The notes under the pieces are model-generated. The model was not told the DNA's origin. It made no database searches and saw only the letters and a list, made by a program, of their open reading frames with translations. Position numbers and translations under genes: made by a program. From Rhodopirellula sp. P2 (GTDB lineage: Bacteria; Planctomycetota; Planctomycetia; Pirellulales; Pirellulaceae), in the NCBI RefSeq assembly GCF_028768465.1, contig NZ_CP118225.1:1116001-1180000 (forward strand): a stretch of DNA of 64,000 bases. The letters are read 5' to 3'. Below, in pieces: positions 46,461 through 55,383 of the stretch. Every line of letters starts with the position of its first letter. Position 1 is the stretch's first letter.

Positions 46461-49112
46461 TCACCAGGGTTGTTGCAGGAATGCCTGGATTTGGAGAGCA
46501 CCGTCGGTGCCCATTCGCACCCGGATGGCTCCTTCTCGGGAGGTCACGTGCACACCGCCTCCGGCCGCGGACAGCATGGCGGTGACCTCGGGTTTGGCGG
46601 CCCTTTGGCCTCCGCTGACAACCGTTTCCAATGGCCGTGCCCATTGAAGAACCGCCTCGGCATCCATCCGCAGGCTGCCATGATGAGGTGCCATCATCAC
46701 CCCTCCGGGCGGTGGGCGAGGTGTGTTGGTCAACACCGCAGTTCCGGGGGGCTCCAAGTCACCGGGCAACAATAGCACGCGTTCGCCCCAGTCGATTCTC
46801 AACACCAATGAATTCGCGTTGTCGTTGGCGTCCATTCGTTCTCGGGGTGGATGCAGCACTTCCAACTGATCCAGCCAACTCGGTTGGCCGCGTCGAATTC
46901 GTTGACCGCGGCTGACTTCTTGCACCGGAATTTGGTGGCGGCGGATCGTTTCGGAGGCCCTGGCCAAGGCACTGCCGTCGCCCTCAAAAAAGCCGGGCGG
47001 AACGAGCACCATGCCAATCGAGAATCGCTCGGCCAATCCCGGCAATGCGTTGTAGTGATCGGTGTCCGCATGCGACAGAAAAATTCCATCGATGCGGGTG
47101 GCTCCCAGCGACCACAGCGCGTCCTCGATGTTTCGGCTGGTCGCATTGGCGTTCCCCATCCAGCCACAATCGTACAGCCAGATCTCTTGGCGGTTGGGAC
47201 GTAGGATCGTCGCGGTGCCATGTCCCACGTCCACAAAAGTTGCTTCCAAGGTTTGGTCGGGGAGTTCCGCCGGAGAGGTTGCCAACGCAAACGCGATCCC
47301 AATCCACCCCACCAGCAAACCGGCTTCGAGCACGCGGCGGCGAATGCCGCGGGACGTGACGATCGGCCGCATTGCCGCCCAGGCCACCAATCCCACGTAG
47401 AACGTGATGACCCAGGGAGTTGGTGGGGACGGAAGCCAAAAGTGACCACCGGGTAGGTCGGCCGCTGAATCGATCACCCACTGCATGATCGCAAGGAGCT
47501 TCCCGCAGATCCCTCCGGGAATCCAAGCCAGTGAGGGAAGCGACCATCCGGCCAAGATCGTCAGGACTCCGGCGGACAACGCGAGGGCCATCAGCGGCGA
47601 CAGCATCACGTTGACGATCACGCTGATCGGCGAGACGACATGGAACTGCGACCACACCAGGGGCAGAGCCATCAGCGTGACCGCGCCGCTGTACCACAGC
47701 ACTCGGCCGGTCCACGAGGCGATGAATGACAGGGCCCTTCGCCACGCCGCTTGAGATCGCTGGGCCAGTTCGTCAAAGCGTTCCTCCACGCGAATCGTTT
47801 CCGCCGCCGGTGTCAGTGCGTTGGAAAAGGGGCGTCCGCAAAGCAACAGGGTGGCGACGGCCAAAAACGACAGTTGCACGCCGATCCCAAAAATCTCGGC
47901 TGGCATCCAGACCATCAGGATGATGGCCGCCAAGGACAGGGAATTCAGCGGGTGATGGGGACGCGCAAGCAACCTGGCCAGAATAACCGTCGACAACAAA
48001 ATCGCGGCTCGGGTCACCGGCGGCCGAGCCCCGGTGATGGCCACGTAGAACAGCATCACGATCACGATCAAGGTGACCGAACCAGCGATCGGCAATCGCA
48101 GCAGCCCCGCCACCACGCCCGTCAACAAGACGATGATGCCCAAATGCAATCCGCTGACGGACAACAGGTGCGCGGTGCCTGTTACCAGCAAGCGTTCATT
48201 GGTGGTTCGGTCCAGGAAATCACGTTGCCCCAGGGTCAACGCGAGCGCCAGCCCACGCTGAGAGGGTTCGATCTGATTCAGGATGGTGTCTCGAGCCGAG
48301 GCGGCTCGATCGGCCAGCCAACGTTGCAGCCAAACGTTCCAGGAGTGCTGCCCGTTTGCATCGCCAGCGTTCGGTAGCTGTTCGACTTGATCGGCCGAGC
48401 CCACTCGCATCCGAGCATGAACGTTTTGTCGCCGTGCTGCGATCCGTTGGTCGGTTTCCCCCGGGTTGCTGGGGGGAGGAATGGCAGCGATCCGACCGTA
48501 CAGCTTGACCGTATCGCCCGGCCGCAGGTCCTGTCGTTCTGCATCGACCATGACCATCACGCGGCCGGTGATCGGAACAGGTTGGGTCCCTCGTCGCATG
48601 GTCACCACCCGAACGACCAATCGAGTTTGGTACTGCACGTCGTGGTGACCGTTGGGGCCGGAACCCATGCCTGTGACGCCGGACGTCCGCGCGACGGTGT
48701 TCTCCAGAGCATCGCGTTGCAAGCGAACCGGTTCGTCGATCACGGCAACCATGACGGTTGGTTCTTCTTCAATCGTCAGAACATCCCGGATGGTTGCCGA
48801 GGCGTATTGCCATTCATCCAACGCATGCCGGCCCGCGAAAGTGAACAGGATGAATCCAAACCAGCATGCCGTTCGAAGGCGGGTGAGAAGAGTTGGTCGG
48901 GTGCGAAGTGAGTTGGAAAGTTTGGGGGCGGCAACCCAGGCGACCCACCAGACCAACACCATCGCGCACATTGTCCCAAGCCAGACCTGCATGGACTGAG
49001 GGAAAACGCGGTCGAGCAACAGCCCACTCAATCCCGTTGCCGCAAACATCGTCAGCGGTTGGCGACTGGGAAGCTCGGCCAGGTGACGAGTCGAGAGACT
49101 GCCTTGCCGCAT
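46461..49112 (-). CDS. comEC: ComEC/Rec2-family DNA uptake channel protein
   Basis: An 883-residue competence-type membrane protein. The N-terminal part has membrane helices and an OB-like DUF4131 region (about 90-240). The central competence channel domain includes HLLSVSGLHLGIIVLLTGV and ARPPVTRAAILLSTVILARLL. The C-terminal metallo-beta-lactamase domain has EATFVDVGHGTATILRP and IFLSHADTDHYNALPGLAE (HxDxDH) followed by APHHGSLR. ComEC moves single-stranded DNA into the cytoplasm, and the MBL domain may degrade the other strand. ATG 49112 was chosen; the frame extends to 49175. No other competence genes are in the window, so uptake here is untested. Confidence 0.88.
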   Translation of the reverse strand: MRQGSLSTRHLAELPSRQPLTMFAATGLSGLLLDRVFPQSMQVWLGTMCAMVLVWWVAWVAAPKLSNSLRTRPTLLTRLRTACWFGFILFTFAGRHALDEWQYASATIRDVLTIEEEPTVMVAVIDEPVRLQRDALENTVARTSGVTGMGSGPNGHHDVQYQTRLVVRVVTMRRGTQPVPITGRVMVMVDAERQDLRPGDTVKLYGRIAAIPPPSNPGETDQRIAARRQNVHARMRVGSADQVEQLPNAGDANGQHSWNVWLQRWLADRAASARDTILNQIEPSQRGLALALTLGQRDFLDRTTNERLLVTGTAHLLSVSGLHLGIIVLLTGVVAGLLRLPIAGSVTLIVIVMLFYVAITGARPPVTRAAILLSTVILARLLARPHHPLNSLSLAAIILMVWMPAEIFGIGVQLSFLAVATLLLCGRPFSNALTPAAETIRVEERFDELAQRSQAAWRRALSFIASWTGRVLWYSGAVTLMALPLVWSQFHVVSPISVIVNVMLSPLMALALSAGVLTILAGWSLPSLAWIPGGICGKLLAIMQWVIDSAADLPGGHFWLPSPPTPWVITFYVGLVAWAAMRPIVTSRGIRRRVLEAGLLVGWIGIAFALATSPAELPDQTLEATFVDVGHGTATILRPNRQEIWLYDCGWMGNANATSRNIEDALWSLGATRIDGIFLSHADTDHYNALPGLAERFSIGMVLVPPGFFEGDGSALARASETIRRHQIPVQEVSRGQRIRRGQPSWLDQLEVLHPPRERMDANDNANSLVLRIDWGERVLLLPGDLEPPGTAVLTNTPRPPPGGVMMAPHHGSLRMDAEAVLQWARPLETVVSGGQRAAKPEVTAMLSAAGGGVHVTSREGAIRVRMGTDGALQIQAFLQQPW

Positions 49113-49367
49113 TCTGAAGTCAAATCCTTGAGAATAGTTGAGAGCGAAGGACTGCAGGTCGGATAACCGGCACAACCGGTGAGGTGCCGCGCCCTTTCTG
49201 TTTGCCTGGTCGGCAAACTCGCCGGAAAGCTCAGCCCTGGCCTAACCCGCGTGCTACTCATTGTACGGCCAAGAACTCTCGGTCACACGCTTCTCGATCT
49301 TTGAGGGATTGGACAAATCGTCCGCATCCCAACTCTTCGCACCGTTTCTTATTGCACGAGGAAACCC

Positions 49368-49796
49368 ATGCCAACGACTGTCAAAACATCGTCCAACACT
49401 TCGACCGCCAGCAAAACCAAAGGTAGCAAAGTGAGTGACGAAGTCGTGACCATCGATCGTCGTCGCAACGAACGCCGCGACGGCAATGCCGATGCAAGCG
49501 ATGCGGGGATGATGGATCAACCACGTCGAAAGAAACAACGTCGTCGTCACATTGACCCGACCACTTGCGAACGCGATTACAGCGACCAAGAAGTCGAGTT
49601 CATGAAGGCGATGGACGACTACAAGCGTGACTCGGGACGAATGTTCCCAACCTGCAGCGAAGTCCTGGAAGTGTTGCGTTCGTTGAACTATGTCAAACTG
49701 TCGGACGATCAGTTCGAAGAGTTGGGCCTGAACGACGCAGTTGAAGGCGAAGAGAGCTGGAGCGAAGAAGAAGCCGATGAACTCGCCGAAGTCTGA
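49368..49796 (+). CDS. Small charged protein of unknown function
   Basis: A 142-residue protein. The first 65 residues are hydrophilic, Thr/Ser- then Arg/Lys-rich ([17 protein letters not shown]), and likely disordered. The folded part (about 72-120, [41 protein letters not shown]) looks helical, ending in a strongly acidic tail ([17 protein letters not shown]). I recall similar planctomycete proteins without a known role. The basic-plus-acidic layout would suit nucleic acid or ribosome contact, but that is a guess. A good terminator follows. The overlapping minus-strand frame at 49254-49820 is the shadow. Confidence 0.75.
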   Translation: MPTTVKTSSNTSTASKTKGSKVSDEVVTIDRRRNERRDGNADASDAGMMDQPRRKKQRRRHIDPTTCERDYSDQEVEFMKAMDDYKRDSGRMFPTCSEVLEVLRSLNYVKLSDDQFEELGLNDAVEGEESWSEEEADELAEV

Positions 49797-49827
49797 TTCG
49801 ACCACGTCCGAATCGATCACCGAACAT

Positions 49828-49862
49828 CAGGGGATGCCAATCATTTGGGATCCCCTGTTTTC
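49828..49862 (+). terminator. Rho-independent terminator
   Basis: CAGGGGAT (49828-49835) pairs with ATCCCCTG (49850-49857), with additional CCAA/TTGG pairing inside, followed by TTTT. It lies 31 bp after the stop of the 142-residue gene. Confidence 0.7.
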
Positions 49863-49956
49863 GTAGACGGAGTCGCCTGACGAAGGACCGCACGCAATCC
49901 AGCTTGGCAGCGCTCGGGAAATGAGGATCGAAAATCAGTGTCAGCGACCGTTTGCT

Positions 49957-50083
49957 AAGCAGTTCGGCAGGAGTCTTTCAGCATTTTGAATGTTTTGGGT
50001 AGCGTCGTTGCTCCCACGTGCAGCCCAGGCTAACGCCCAAACGGCTCACATGGTTTTGCCCGATCATTCCTGCTGACCTGCTT
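49957..50083. repeat. Palindromic MITE-like element, short form (127 bp)
   Basis: The ends are inverted repeats: AAGCAGTTCGGCAGGAGTC on the left and TCCTGCTGACCTGCTT on the right. Both halves match the outer parts of the 14278-14660 element (GGCAGGAGTCTTTC..., GCTCCCACGTGCA..., CGCCCAAACGGCTCACATGG), but the roughly 255-bp palindromic interior is missing. Between the terminator and fhcC the remaining gap shows nothing else. Confidence 0.65.
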
Positions 50084-50150
50084 CGAACGGTCCCGTGGTG
50101 CTTTGCCTAAAAGGTAGCTGAGACGGATGTTCCCTGATCCGGCTGCTCGG

Positions 50151-50933
50151 TCAGTCGTTCGGTTCCTCTGGGCGAGCTTGTGATGGCATCCAGATTTCGC
50201 CGCGACCGTCGATATGCCGGTCGCCCCGGCAGACACGGAGCGATTGCAAGCATTCAGGTGTCAACCAACTGACAGCATTGCTTCGACCGAGCAACCCCAC
50301 AAACGCCGACCGAAGTGGAATCGGTGTTGAAAATCGATTTGCAGCGAGTGTTGGTTGCTGGCCAAAGATCAACGTCCCACGACGCATTCCATAGGCGATG
50401 TGGGAACCCGATTTTCCGCCCACGCCAATGGTGCCAGCCACCTGCCACGTGGCCAGACGTTGCCCCACATCTCCATCGATCCAAATCTCACCGCGACGCA
50501 TCCGGTGGCCTGCGTCATCACCGGCGGAACCTTGAACGATCAGTTGGCCACCATTCATGCCAACACTGCGGGAACCCATCGGCGAACCGAGGTGATGACC
50601 TGCGTTGCCGTGCACCACGATGCGGCCGCCCAGCATGCAGCTTCCCGCGTGATCGCCCACGTTGGACTGGCAAATGATCTCGCCAAGTTTGTGTTGGAAA
50701 CCGATTCCTGAAACGTGTTGCAAACAGCCCTCGATGACCAATCGTGGCATCGAGACATCGGATTGCACGGCGACCTCAAACAGCTCACCGATCGCCATCG
50801 GACCGGATCGAGACGGCAACTCGAACCGTTCGATCTCACTGGCCGAGAGTTGGACCCATTCATCCAGCCGGATTCGCGAAGCATCCAGTGGCGTTCGCAA
50901 CTCGGATCGTAAACGCAATGTGATTTGGCTCAT
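50151..50933 (-). CDS. fhcC: Formyltransferase/hydrolase complex subunit C (FhcC/FwdC-like)
   Basis: A 260-residue right-handed beta-helix protein of the formylmethanofuran dehydrogenase subunit C family. The repeating GxxGxxxGxxM/xxG pattern is clear (GDHAGSCMLGGRIVVHGNAG, GSAGDDAGHRMRRGEIWIDG, GKSGSHIAYGMRRGTLIF). In bacteria the FhcABCD complex passes a formyl group between tetrahydromethanopterin and an MFR-like carrier in formaldehyde oxidation. It overlaps fhcD by 4 bp. The C-terminal GRSNAVSWLTPECLQSL is typical of the bacterial form. Confidence 0.9.
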   Translation of the reverse strand: MSQITLRLRSELRTPLDASRIRLDEWVQLSASEIERFELPSRSGPMAIGELFEVAVQSDVSMPRLVIEGCLQHVSGIGFQHKLGEIICQSNVGDHAGSCMLGGRIVVHGNAGHHLGSPMGSRSVGMNGGQLIVQGSAGDDAGHRMRRGEIWIDGDVGQRLATWQVAGTIGVGGKSGSHIAYGMRRGTLIFGQQPTLAANRFSTPIPLRSAFVGLLGRSNAVSWLTPECLQSLRVCRGDRHIDGRGEIWMPSQARPEEPND

Positions 50934-51934
50934 TGTCCGGCCTCTGAATCAGAGGACATGGATTCGTCGCTGAACAAATCATGCAGTTTGAAATGATGGC
51001 GGCCTAATTTGCCGCCATAATTGCCCGCCGACACGCTCAGCAACCCTTCCGAAGCACCGGCTTGGCACGCGGCGGTGATGCCCACTCGCATGGACTCTGC
51101 GATTGCATCAAACGACAGCCCATCGATCACCACTTCGATCGCCGCGTTGGCTTTGGCGGGGAGTGCAGACGGGGTGATCTCTCGAAGAGCGGGGCAGAAC
51201 GCGTCGTTGGTGGACGCAAACAACGAGGCGTATTTCGATCCGACTTTGGACCCACTGCGAGTCGTTCCGCCGGGAAAGGGAGTGATGATGCCGGGCAATT
51301 CCCGCATCGCATCGATCGCAGCACGGCTGGCGACCGTCACGGATTGCATGCTTCGTCCGACCAAGATGAAGTTGCCGCCGCCGATGGCATCGACCCGGCC
51401 GACATCGTGTTGGCAAACAAATTCTCCGTCCATCACGGGAATCCGCCAGTACCGGACCGGACGCGATTTTCCATCCGCATCCAAGTGCTGGATCTGCTTG
51501 CTGATTTGGTTCCCGTCGCCAAAGTATCGCAATGACTTTCCGATCGGGACGCGTTTGGGGTGCACCTCACGGCCGCCTGGAATGCCACCGTACAACGCAG
51601 TCGTGGGGCAAGTCAAAACGCACTGGCCGGCTCGTCGAGGGATTTGCTTCTCGAGGTCTTTGCCCGACATGCCGAACGCCAAAATCGCAACGCCGGGGCG
51701 TCCATCCGGAGTCTGCTCGGGCGACAGGGTTTGTTCCACCGCGATCTCAAGGCCGCAAGCGATGACGCTGGTTCCAAACCCGCACATCGCCGTTGCGGAT
51801 TCTTCGCACCAACGCCGATCATCCGCGGTCACGATCAACCGGGTGGCCTTCATGTCAAAGGCTTCGGCAAAGGTGTCTGCGATCGAAACGCCGGCAATCG
51901 AGAACGGTTCGGATGATTGGACGGAGTCAGCCAT
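50930..51934 (-). CDS. fhcD: Formylmethanofuran:tetrahydromethanopterin formyltransferase (FhcD/Ftr)
   Basis: A 334-residue formyltransferase of the Ftr family, the formyl-transferring subunit D of the bacterial complex. Landmarks are IADTFAEAFDMKATRLIVTA at the N-terminus, FGTSVIACGLEIAVE, LTCPTTALYGGI, RYFGDGNQ, RYWRIPVMDGEF and the C-terminal YGGKLGRHHFKLHDLF. The protein's length is slightly above that of methanogen Ftr because of the N-terminal VQSSEPFSIAG. It overlaps fhcA by 8 bp, so the three genes are one transcription unit. Confidence 0.94.
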   Translation of the reverse strand: MADSVQSSEPFSIAGVSIADTFAEAFDMKATRLIVTADDRRWCEESATAMCGFGTSVIACGLEIAVEQTLSPEQTPDGRPGVAILAFGMSGKDLEKQIPRRAGQCVLTCPTTALYGGIPGGREVHPKRVPIGKSLRYFGDGNQISKQIQHLDADGKSRPVRYWRIPVMDGEFVCQHDVGRVDAIGGGNFILVGRSMQSVTVASRAAIDAMRELPGIITPFPGGTTRSGSKVGSKYASLFASTNDAFCPALREITPSALPAKANAAIEVVIDGLSFDAIAESMRVGITAACQAGASEGLLSVSAGNYGGKLGRHHFKLHDLFSDESMSSDSEAGQ

Positions 51935-53621
51935 CTTGGTTCTCCGAATGAGTGGTTTCGATCAAACGCGTGCCGATCACGTCGTCCATCTCACCTTGAG
52001 AGATCTGCAAACGGTCCCACGCAAAGGTGCCTGTGCGAGCATGCAGTTCGCGAAACTTGGGAACGTAGGTTGGGTCGACTTCGACCGAGGCGGCCAGCGT
52101 GTTGTCTCGTGGGGTGGAATCTCCAGCGGCCACGTTTTGACCCCCTGAACGAATCCGAACGCCGTGTTTGAACACGTCTCGCGGGGTGCGGAACATGGCT
52201 TCGACGTTCGCGTTTTCTTCGTACACAACCACATCGGCAATGCACCCGGGTTGCAATCGACCTCGATCGGAAAGACCCAAGATTGAGGCCGGAGCGGACC
52301 GCGTCATCACCGCGATGTCGTCGAGCGTGTATTCCCGATCGATGCCCGCCAGTGAACTGGCCGCCGCGGCATCGGAATGAATTTCAGCGAGCGCCGTTTC
52401 TCGCAGCGAGCGGTCGGTGAGCAAGGCGATCAGGTGCGGGTAAGCGGTGAAGGGACCGCCGTTGGGATGGTCGGTGGTCAAGAAAACTCGCGAGGGGTCG
52501 TCGACCATCAGGAACAATTCCAACCCGATCGCCCATTGCAAGCTGTGTACAAATTCGCGGCGGGCGTATCGGAACGGAACCACGCCGCAACCGGCTTCGC
52601 ATTCGATGTCCAGCAACACCGACTTGCGAGGTTTCGCGAGGTTGCGGTTTTCAAATTGATGCATCGCGTCGGCACTGATTGTGACCGTTTGGCCGAACTG
52701 AATCTGTCCAACGTCCAGCGTCACATTCGGGTTGGCTTTCAAAGCATCGGCCAACTTCGCCGCCGAGGATGAAAACTTGTAAGGTCCTTCCACGCCATAG
52801 CTGTGGAATTGAGCGTGGGTCAAATGAATCGGGTAACCGTCGGCAGCTCGGATCGTTGCCAGAGTTGACTCGATGTTGCCGGGCACTCCCAGGTTGCTGC
52901 AGTGAATATGCAGCGGATGTCGCAAGCCGATTTCGGAAACAGCTCGGCAAAGCACACGAATGATTTGGCCGGGCGTGATGCCGTATTGGGGGTGCCGGGT
53001 GTCAACATCCATTTCGCGTTCGTTGAACTTGAACGCGTTGATGCCACCTGGATTGACGACCTTCACCGCGATGCAGCGAGTCGCTTGAACCATCCAAGCC
53101 ACATAGGCATTGATGACTTCTTGCGGTTCCTTGTCGGCGATCAGTCGCAACAGCACATCGTCGTTGCCGAGCAAGCAATACCCACCGGTGTCGAGTCCCC
53201 GGACGTCGGCCATTTCTGCGTGAGCCGATCGGGCGTTGCAGGGGATCACGGCGGGCTCAAAGCACGTCGTGTAGCCCATGTCGAGGTAACGCGAGGCGGT
53301 CACGGATGCCGAGGGAAGGAACTCGCAGGACGCGGCGTCTTCTCCAGCGAGTCGTGTCGCTTCTCGCCAAGGCGGCATTTGGTCGCCTAGCAACATGCGG
53401 GCCAGCGTGACCTTTCCACCGCCGATGTGCGTGTGCAAATCGATGCCGCCCGCCATCGTGATGCAGCCGCTGCCGTCGATGATTTGATCCGCGACCGTTC
53501 CTGGTTCAGGGGGCGAAATGAGGCGACCGTCTCGCCACCACAGGTCTGCGACCTTGCCACCCGGTTTGGCTCCTGGTGCCGACGGGTCGATCAGCCGGCT
53601 TCCTTGGAGACATGTGAGCAT
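51927..53621 (-). CDS. fhcA: Formylmethanofuran dehydrogenase subunit A-like amidohydrolase
   Basis: A 564-residue amidohydrolase-fold subunit homologous to FwdA/FmdA, which hydrolyses the formyl amide. Its dinuclear metal site begins with MAGGIDLHTHIGGGKVTLAR (HxH); further ligands are expected in PLHIHCSNLGVPGN and IHLTHAQFHSYGVEG. The motif FLTTDHPNGGPFTAYPHLI contributes the catalytic Asp. The length is normal. It is the first gene of the fhcA-fhcD-fhcC unit. fhcB, normally upstream in methylotroph clusters, is absent; the divergent phosphohexomutase occupies that place. Confidence 0.95.
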   Translation of the reverse strand: MLTCLQGSRLIDPSAPGAKPGGKVADLWWRDGRLISPPEPGTVADQIIDGSGCITMAGGIDLHTHIGGGKVTLARMLLGDQMPPWREATRLAGEDAASCEFLPSASVTASRYLDMGYTTCFEPAVIPCNARSAHAEMADVRGLDTGGYCLLGNDDVLLRLIADKEPQEVINAYVAWMVQATRCIAVKVVNPGGINAFKFNEREMDVDTRHPQYGITPGQIIRVLCRAVSEIGLRHPLHIHCSNLGVPGNIESTLATIRAADGYPIHLTHAQFHSYGVEGPYKFSSSAAKLADALKANPNVTLDVGQIQFGQTVTISADAMHQFENRNLAKPRKSVLLDIECEAGCGVVPFRYARREFVHSLQWAIGLELFLMVDDPSRVFLTTDHPNGGPFTAYPHLIALLTDRSLRETALAEIHSDAAAASSLAGIDREYTLDDIAVMTRSAPASILGLSDRGRLQPGCIADVVVYEENANVEAMFRTPRDVFKHGVRIRSGGQNVAAGDSTPRDNTLAASVEVDPTYVPKFRELHARTGTFAWDRLQISQGEMDDVIGTRLIETTHSENQDG

Positions 53622-53848
53622 GGTGTTGAGAGAACAATCGCGAAATGCGGAAGGCGAATGGGCACGGCAGCGGGAAAGGAATGTCGGCGGGGAATATACG
53701 CGAATTCCCGTGTCCCTGGTACGATGCTCCCCCTGAACCTCGTGACCGAAGGTCTGCCATCGGGCGGTTCCTGGTCAACGTCACCGCGTTGCATCGCCGT
53801 TCAGATTTGTTCTCTCCACCTCCTCGATCCAGTCTCCTTGTGTGTCCT

Positions 53849-55192
53849 ATGAGTGAATTGATTATCAGTGTCAGTGGTCTTCGTGGCATCTTGGGTGAAA
53901 CCTTGACGCCCGAGGTCGCCGTGCGTTTCGCGGCCGCGTTCTCGGCATCGATGCCCGAAGGCAAGATCGTGATTGGACGGGATGGACGCACGACGGGACC
54001 GATGCTTCGCAGTGCCATCGTGTCCGCACTGACGGCCTCCGGACGCGATGTGATTGATGCGGACGTCGCCGCGACACCCACCATCGGCGTGCTGGTTCGC
54101 GAAATGGGAGCCGTCGGGGCGATCGCGATCTCGGCCAGCCACAACCCACCGGAATACAACGGCATCAAATTGTTTGGCGGCGACGGGCGAGTCCTGGACG
54201 CCGAATCCGGAGCCAAAATTCGAGACGCCTACTTTGCGGGCACCAATCAGTGGTCCACCTATGACCAGATCGGTGAAGTCCGTTCCGTCGAAGATCCCCA
54301 CGCCGCTCACCTCGAGAAAGTGCTGGCGACGGTTGATGTCGATGCGATCAAGGCCAAACAATTTCGCGTGTTGATCGACAGCAACCACGGTGCGGGCGGA
54401 TTGCTGGGTGTGCGATTGCTCGAAGCGTTGGGGTGCACCGTCGAAGCGATGGGGCACGCACCGACGGGGGAATTCGCTCACACGCCCGAGCCCACTGCTG
54501 AGAACCTGCAAGGCATTTCCGCGGACGTGACCGGACGCCAGTGCGTGGTTGGATTCTGCCAAGACCCCGATGCGGATCGGTTGGCGTTGATCGACGAAAC
54601 GGGACGCTACATCGGCGAAGAATGCACGCTGGCGTTGTGTGTTCGGCAGGCCATGGAAACCGGTCGCACCTCCGGGCCAATCGTGATCAACGGGGCGACC
54701 AGTTCGATGAGCACGTTGATCGCCAAACAGCATGGCGTCGAGACGTTTCGCAGCGCGGTGGGCGAAGCCAACGTGTGCGACTTGATGATCGCGAAAAAAG
54801 CCGCTTACGGTGGCGAAGGCAACGGCGGCCCGATCGATCCCACAGTGGGTTACGTTCGCGACAGTTTCGTTGGCATGGCGCAAACGTTGGCTCTCTTAGC
54901 ACGAACCGGACAACCTCTCAGCGAGTTGGCCGACGAGCTGCCGCAGTTGAGCATCCACAAGAGCAAAGCCGGTGTGTCAGCGGAACGTTTGCCGGCGGTC
55001 TTTGACAAGTTGGAAGCCAAGTTCACCGACGCGGAAGCAACGCGTGGCGACGGGATGCGATTGCAATGGTCGGATCGTTGGTTGCTCGTTCGCGGCAGCA
55101 ACACCGAACCGATTGTCCGCATGATCGCGGAAGCCCCGACGGCGGAAGAAGCCGCTTCACTTTGCGACCAAGCTGCCGAGTTGCTGGGTTAA
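53849..55192 (+). CDS. Phosphohexomutase, phosphoglucosamine/phosphomannomutase type
   Basis: A 447-residue alpha-D-phosphohexomutase. The N-terminus SELIISVSGLRGILGETLTPE holds the phosphate-binding loop. The phosphoserine loop is AIAISASHNPPEYNGIK, the magnesium loop is GFCQDPDADRLALID, the sugar-binding segment is GGEGNGGPIDPTVGYVRDS, and the C-terminal RGSNTEPIVRMIAEAP binds phosphate. VSGLRGI in place of the TDGIRG of typical bacterial GlmM resembles archaeal and green-sulfur-type enzymes, so the choice between glucosamine and mannose phosphate is open. ATG 53849 was chosen; the longer frame covers the divergent promoter region. It is divergent from fhcA. Confidence 0.9.
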   Translation: MSELIISVSGLRGILGETLTPEVAVRFAAAFSASMPEGKIVIGRDGRTTGPMLRSAIVSALTASGRDVIDADVAATPTIGVLVREMGAVGAIAISASHNPPEYNGIKLFGGDGRVLDAESGAKIRDAYFAGTNQWSTYDQIGEVRSVEDPHAAHLEKVLATVDVDAIKAKQFRVLIDSNHGAGGLLGVRLLEALGCTVEAMGHAPTGEFAHTPEPTAENLQGISADVTGRQCVVGFCQDPDADRLALIDETGRYIGEECTLALCVRQAMETGRTSGPIVINGATSSMSTLIAKQHGVETFRSAVGEANVCDLMIAKKAAYGGEGNGGPIDPTVGYVRDSFVGMAQTLALLARTGQPLSELADELPQLSIHKSKAGVSAERLPAVFDKLEAKFTDAEATRGDGMRLQWSDRWLLVRGSNTEPIVRMIAEAPTAEEAASLCDQAAELLG

Positions 55193-55198
55193 CTCACC

Positions 55199-55363
55199 GT
55201 AGGCCAGGTTCCACCTGGCGCCGTAGCCGGATTCGCCGGAATTCGGACCCTGGCGCCGTAGCCGGATTCGCCAGAATTCGGACCCTGGCACTGTAGCCGG
55301 ATTCGCCAGAATTCTGAATCAAACGTTTTGTGTGCCGTCTGAATTCTCGGCGAATCCGGCTAC
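55199..55363. repeat. REP cluster with 35-bp period
   Basis: A GTAGGCCAGGTTCCACCTGG hairpin (55199-55219) is followed by three direct copies of GTAGCCGGATTCGCC... at 55223, 55258 and 55293, exactly 35 bp apart, each followed by GACCCTGGC or a similar spacer. An inverted copy lies at 55339-55363. It sits between convergent genes. Confidence 0.85.
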
Positions 55364-55383
55364 GTTCGGATTGGTGTTGGCAA

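Noticed and set aside
49254..49820. 188-codon minus-strand frame opposite the small charged gene
   Set aside because: The plus-strand product has a start, a plausible domain layout and an intrinsic terminator. The minus frame is its shadow.
55199..55363. Short CRISPR-like repeat
   Set aside because: The 35-bp step leaves only about 10 bp between motif copies, and those spacers are similar to each other. The motif also occurs alone and inverted elsewhere, as REP sequences do.
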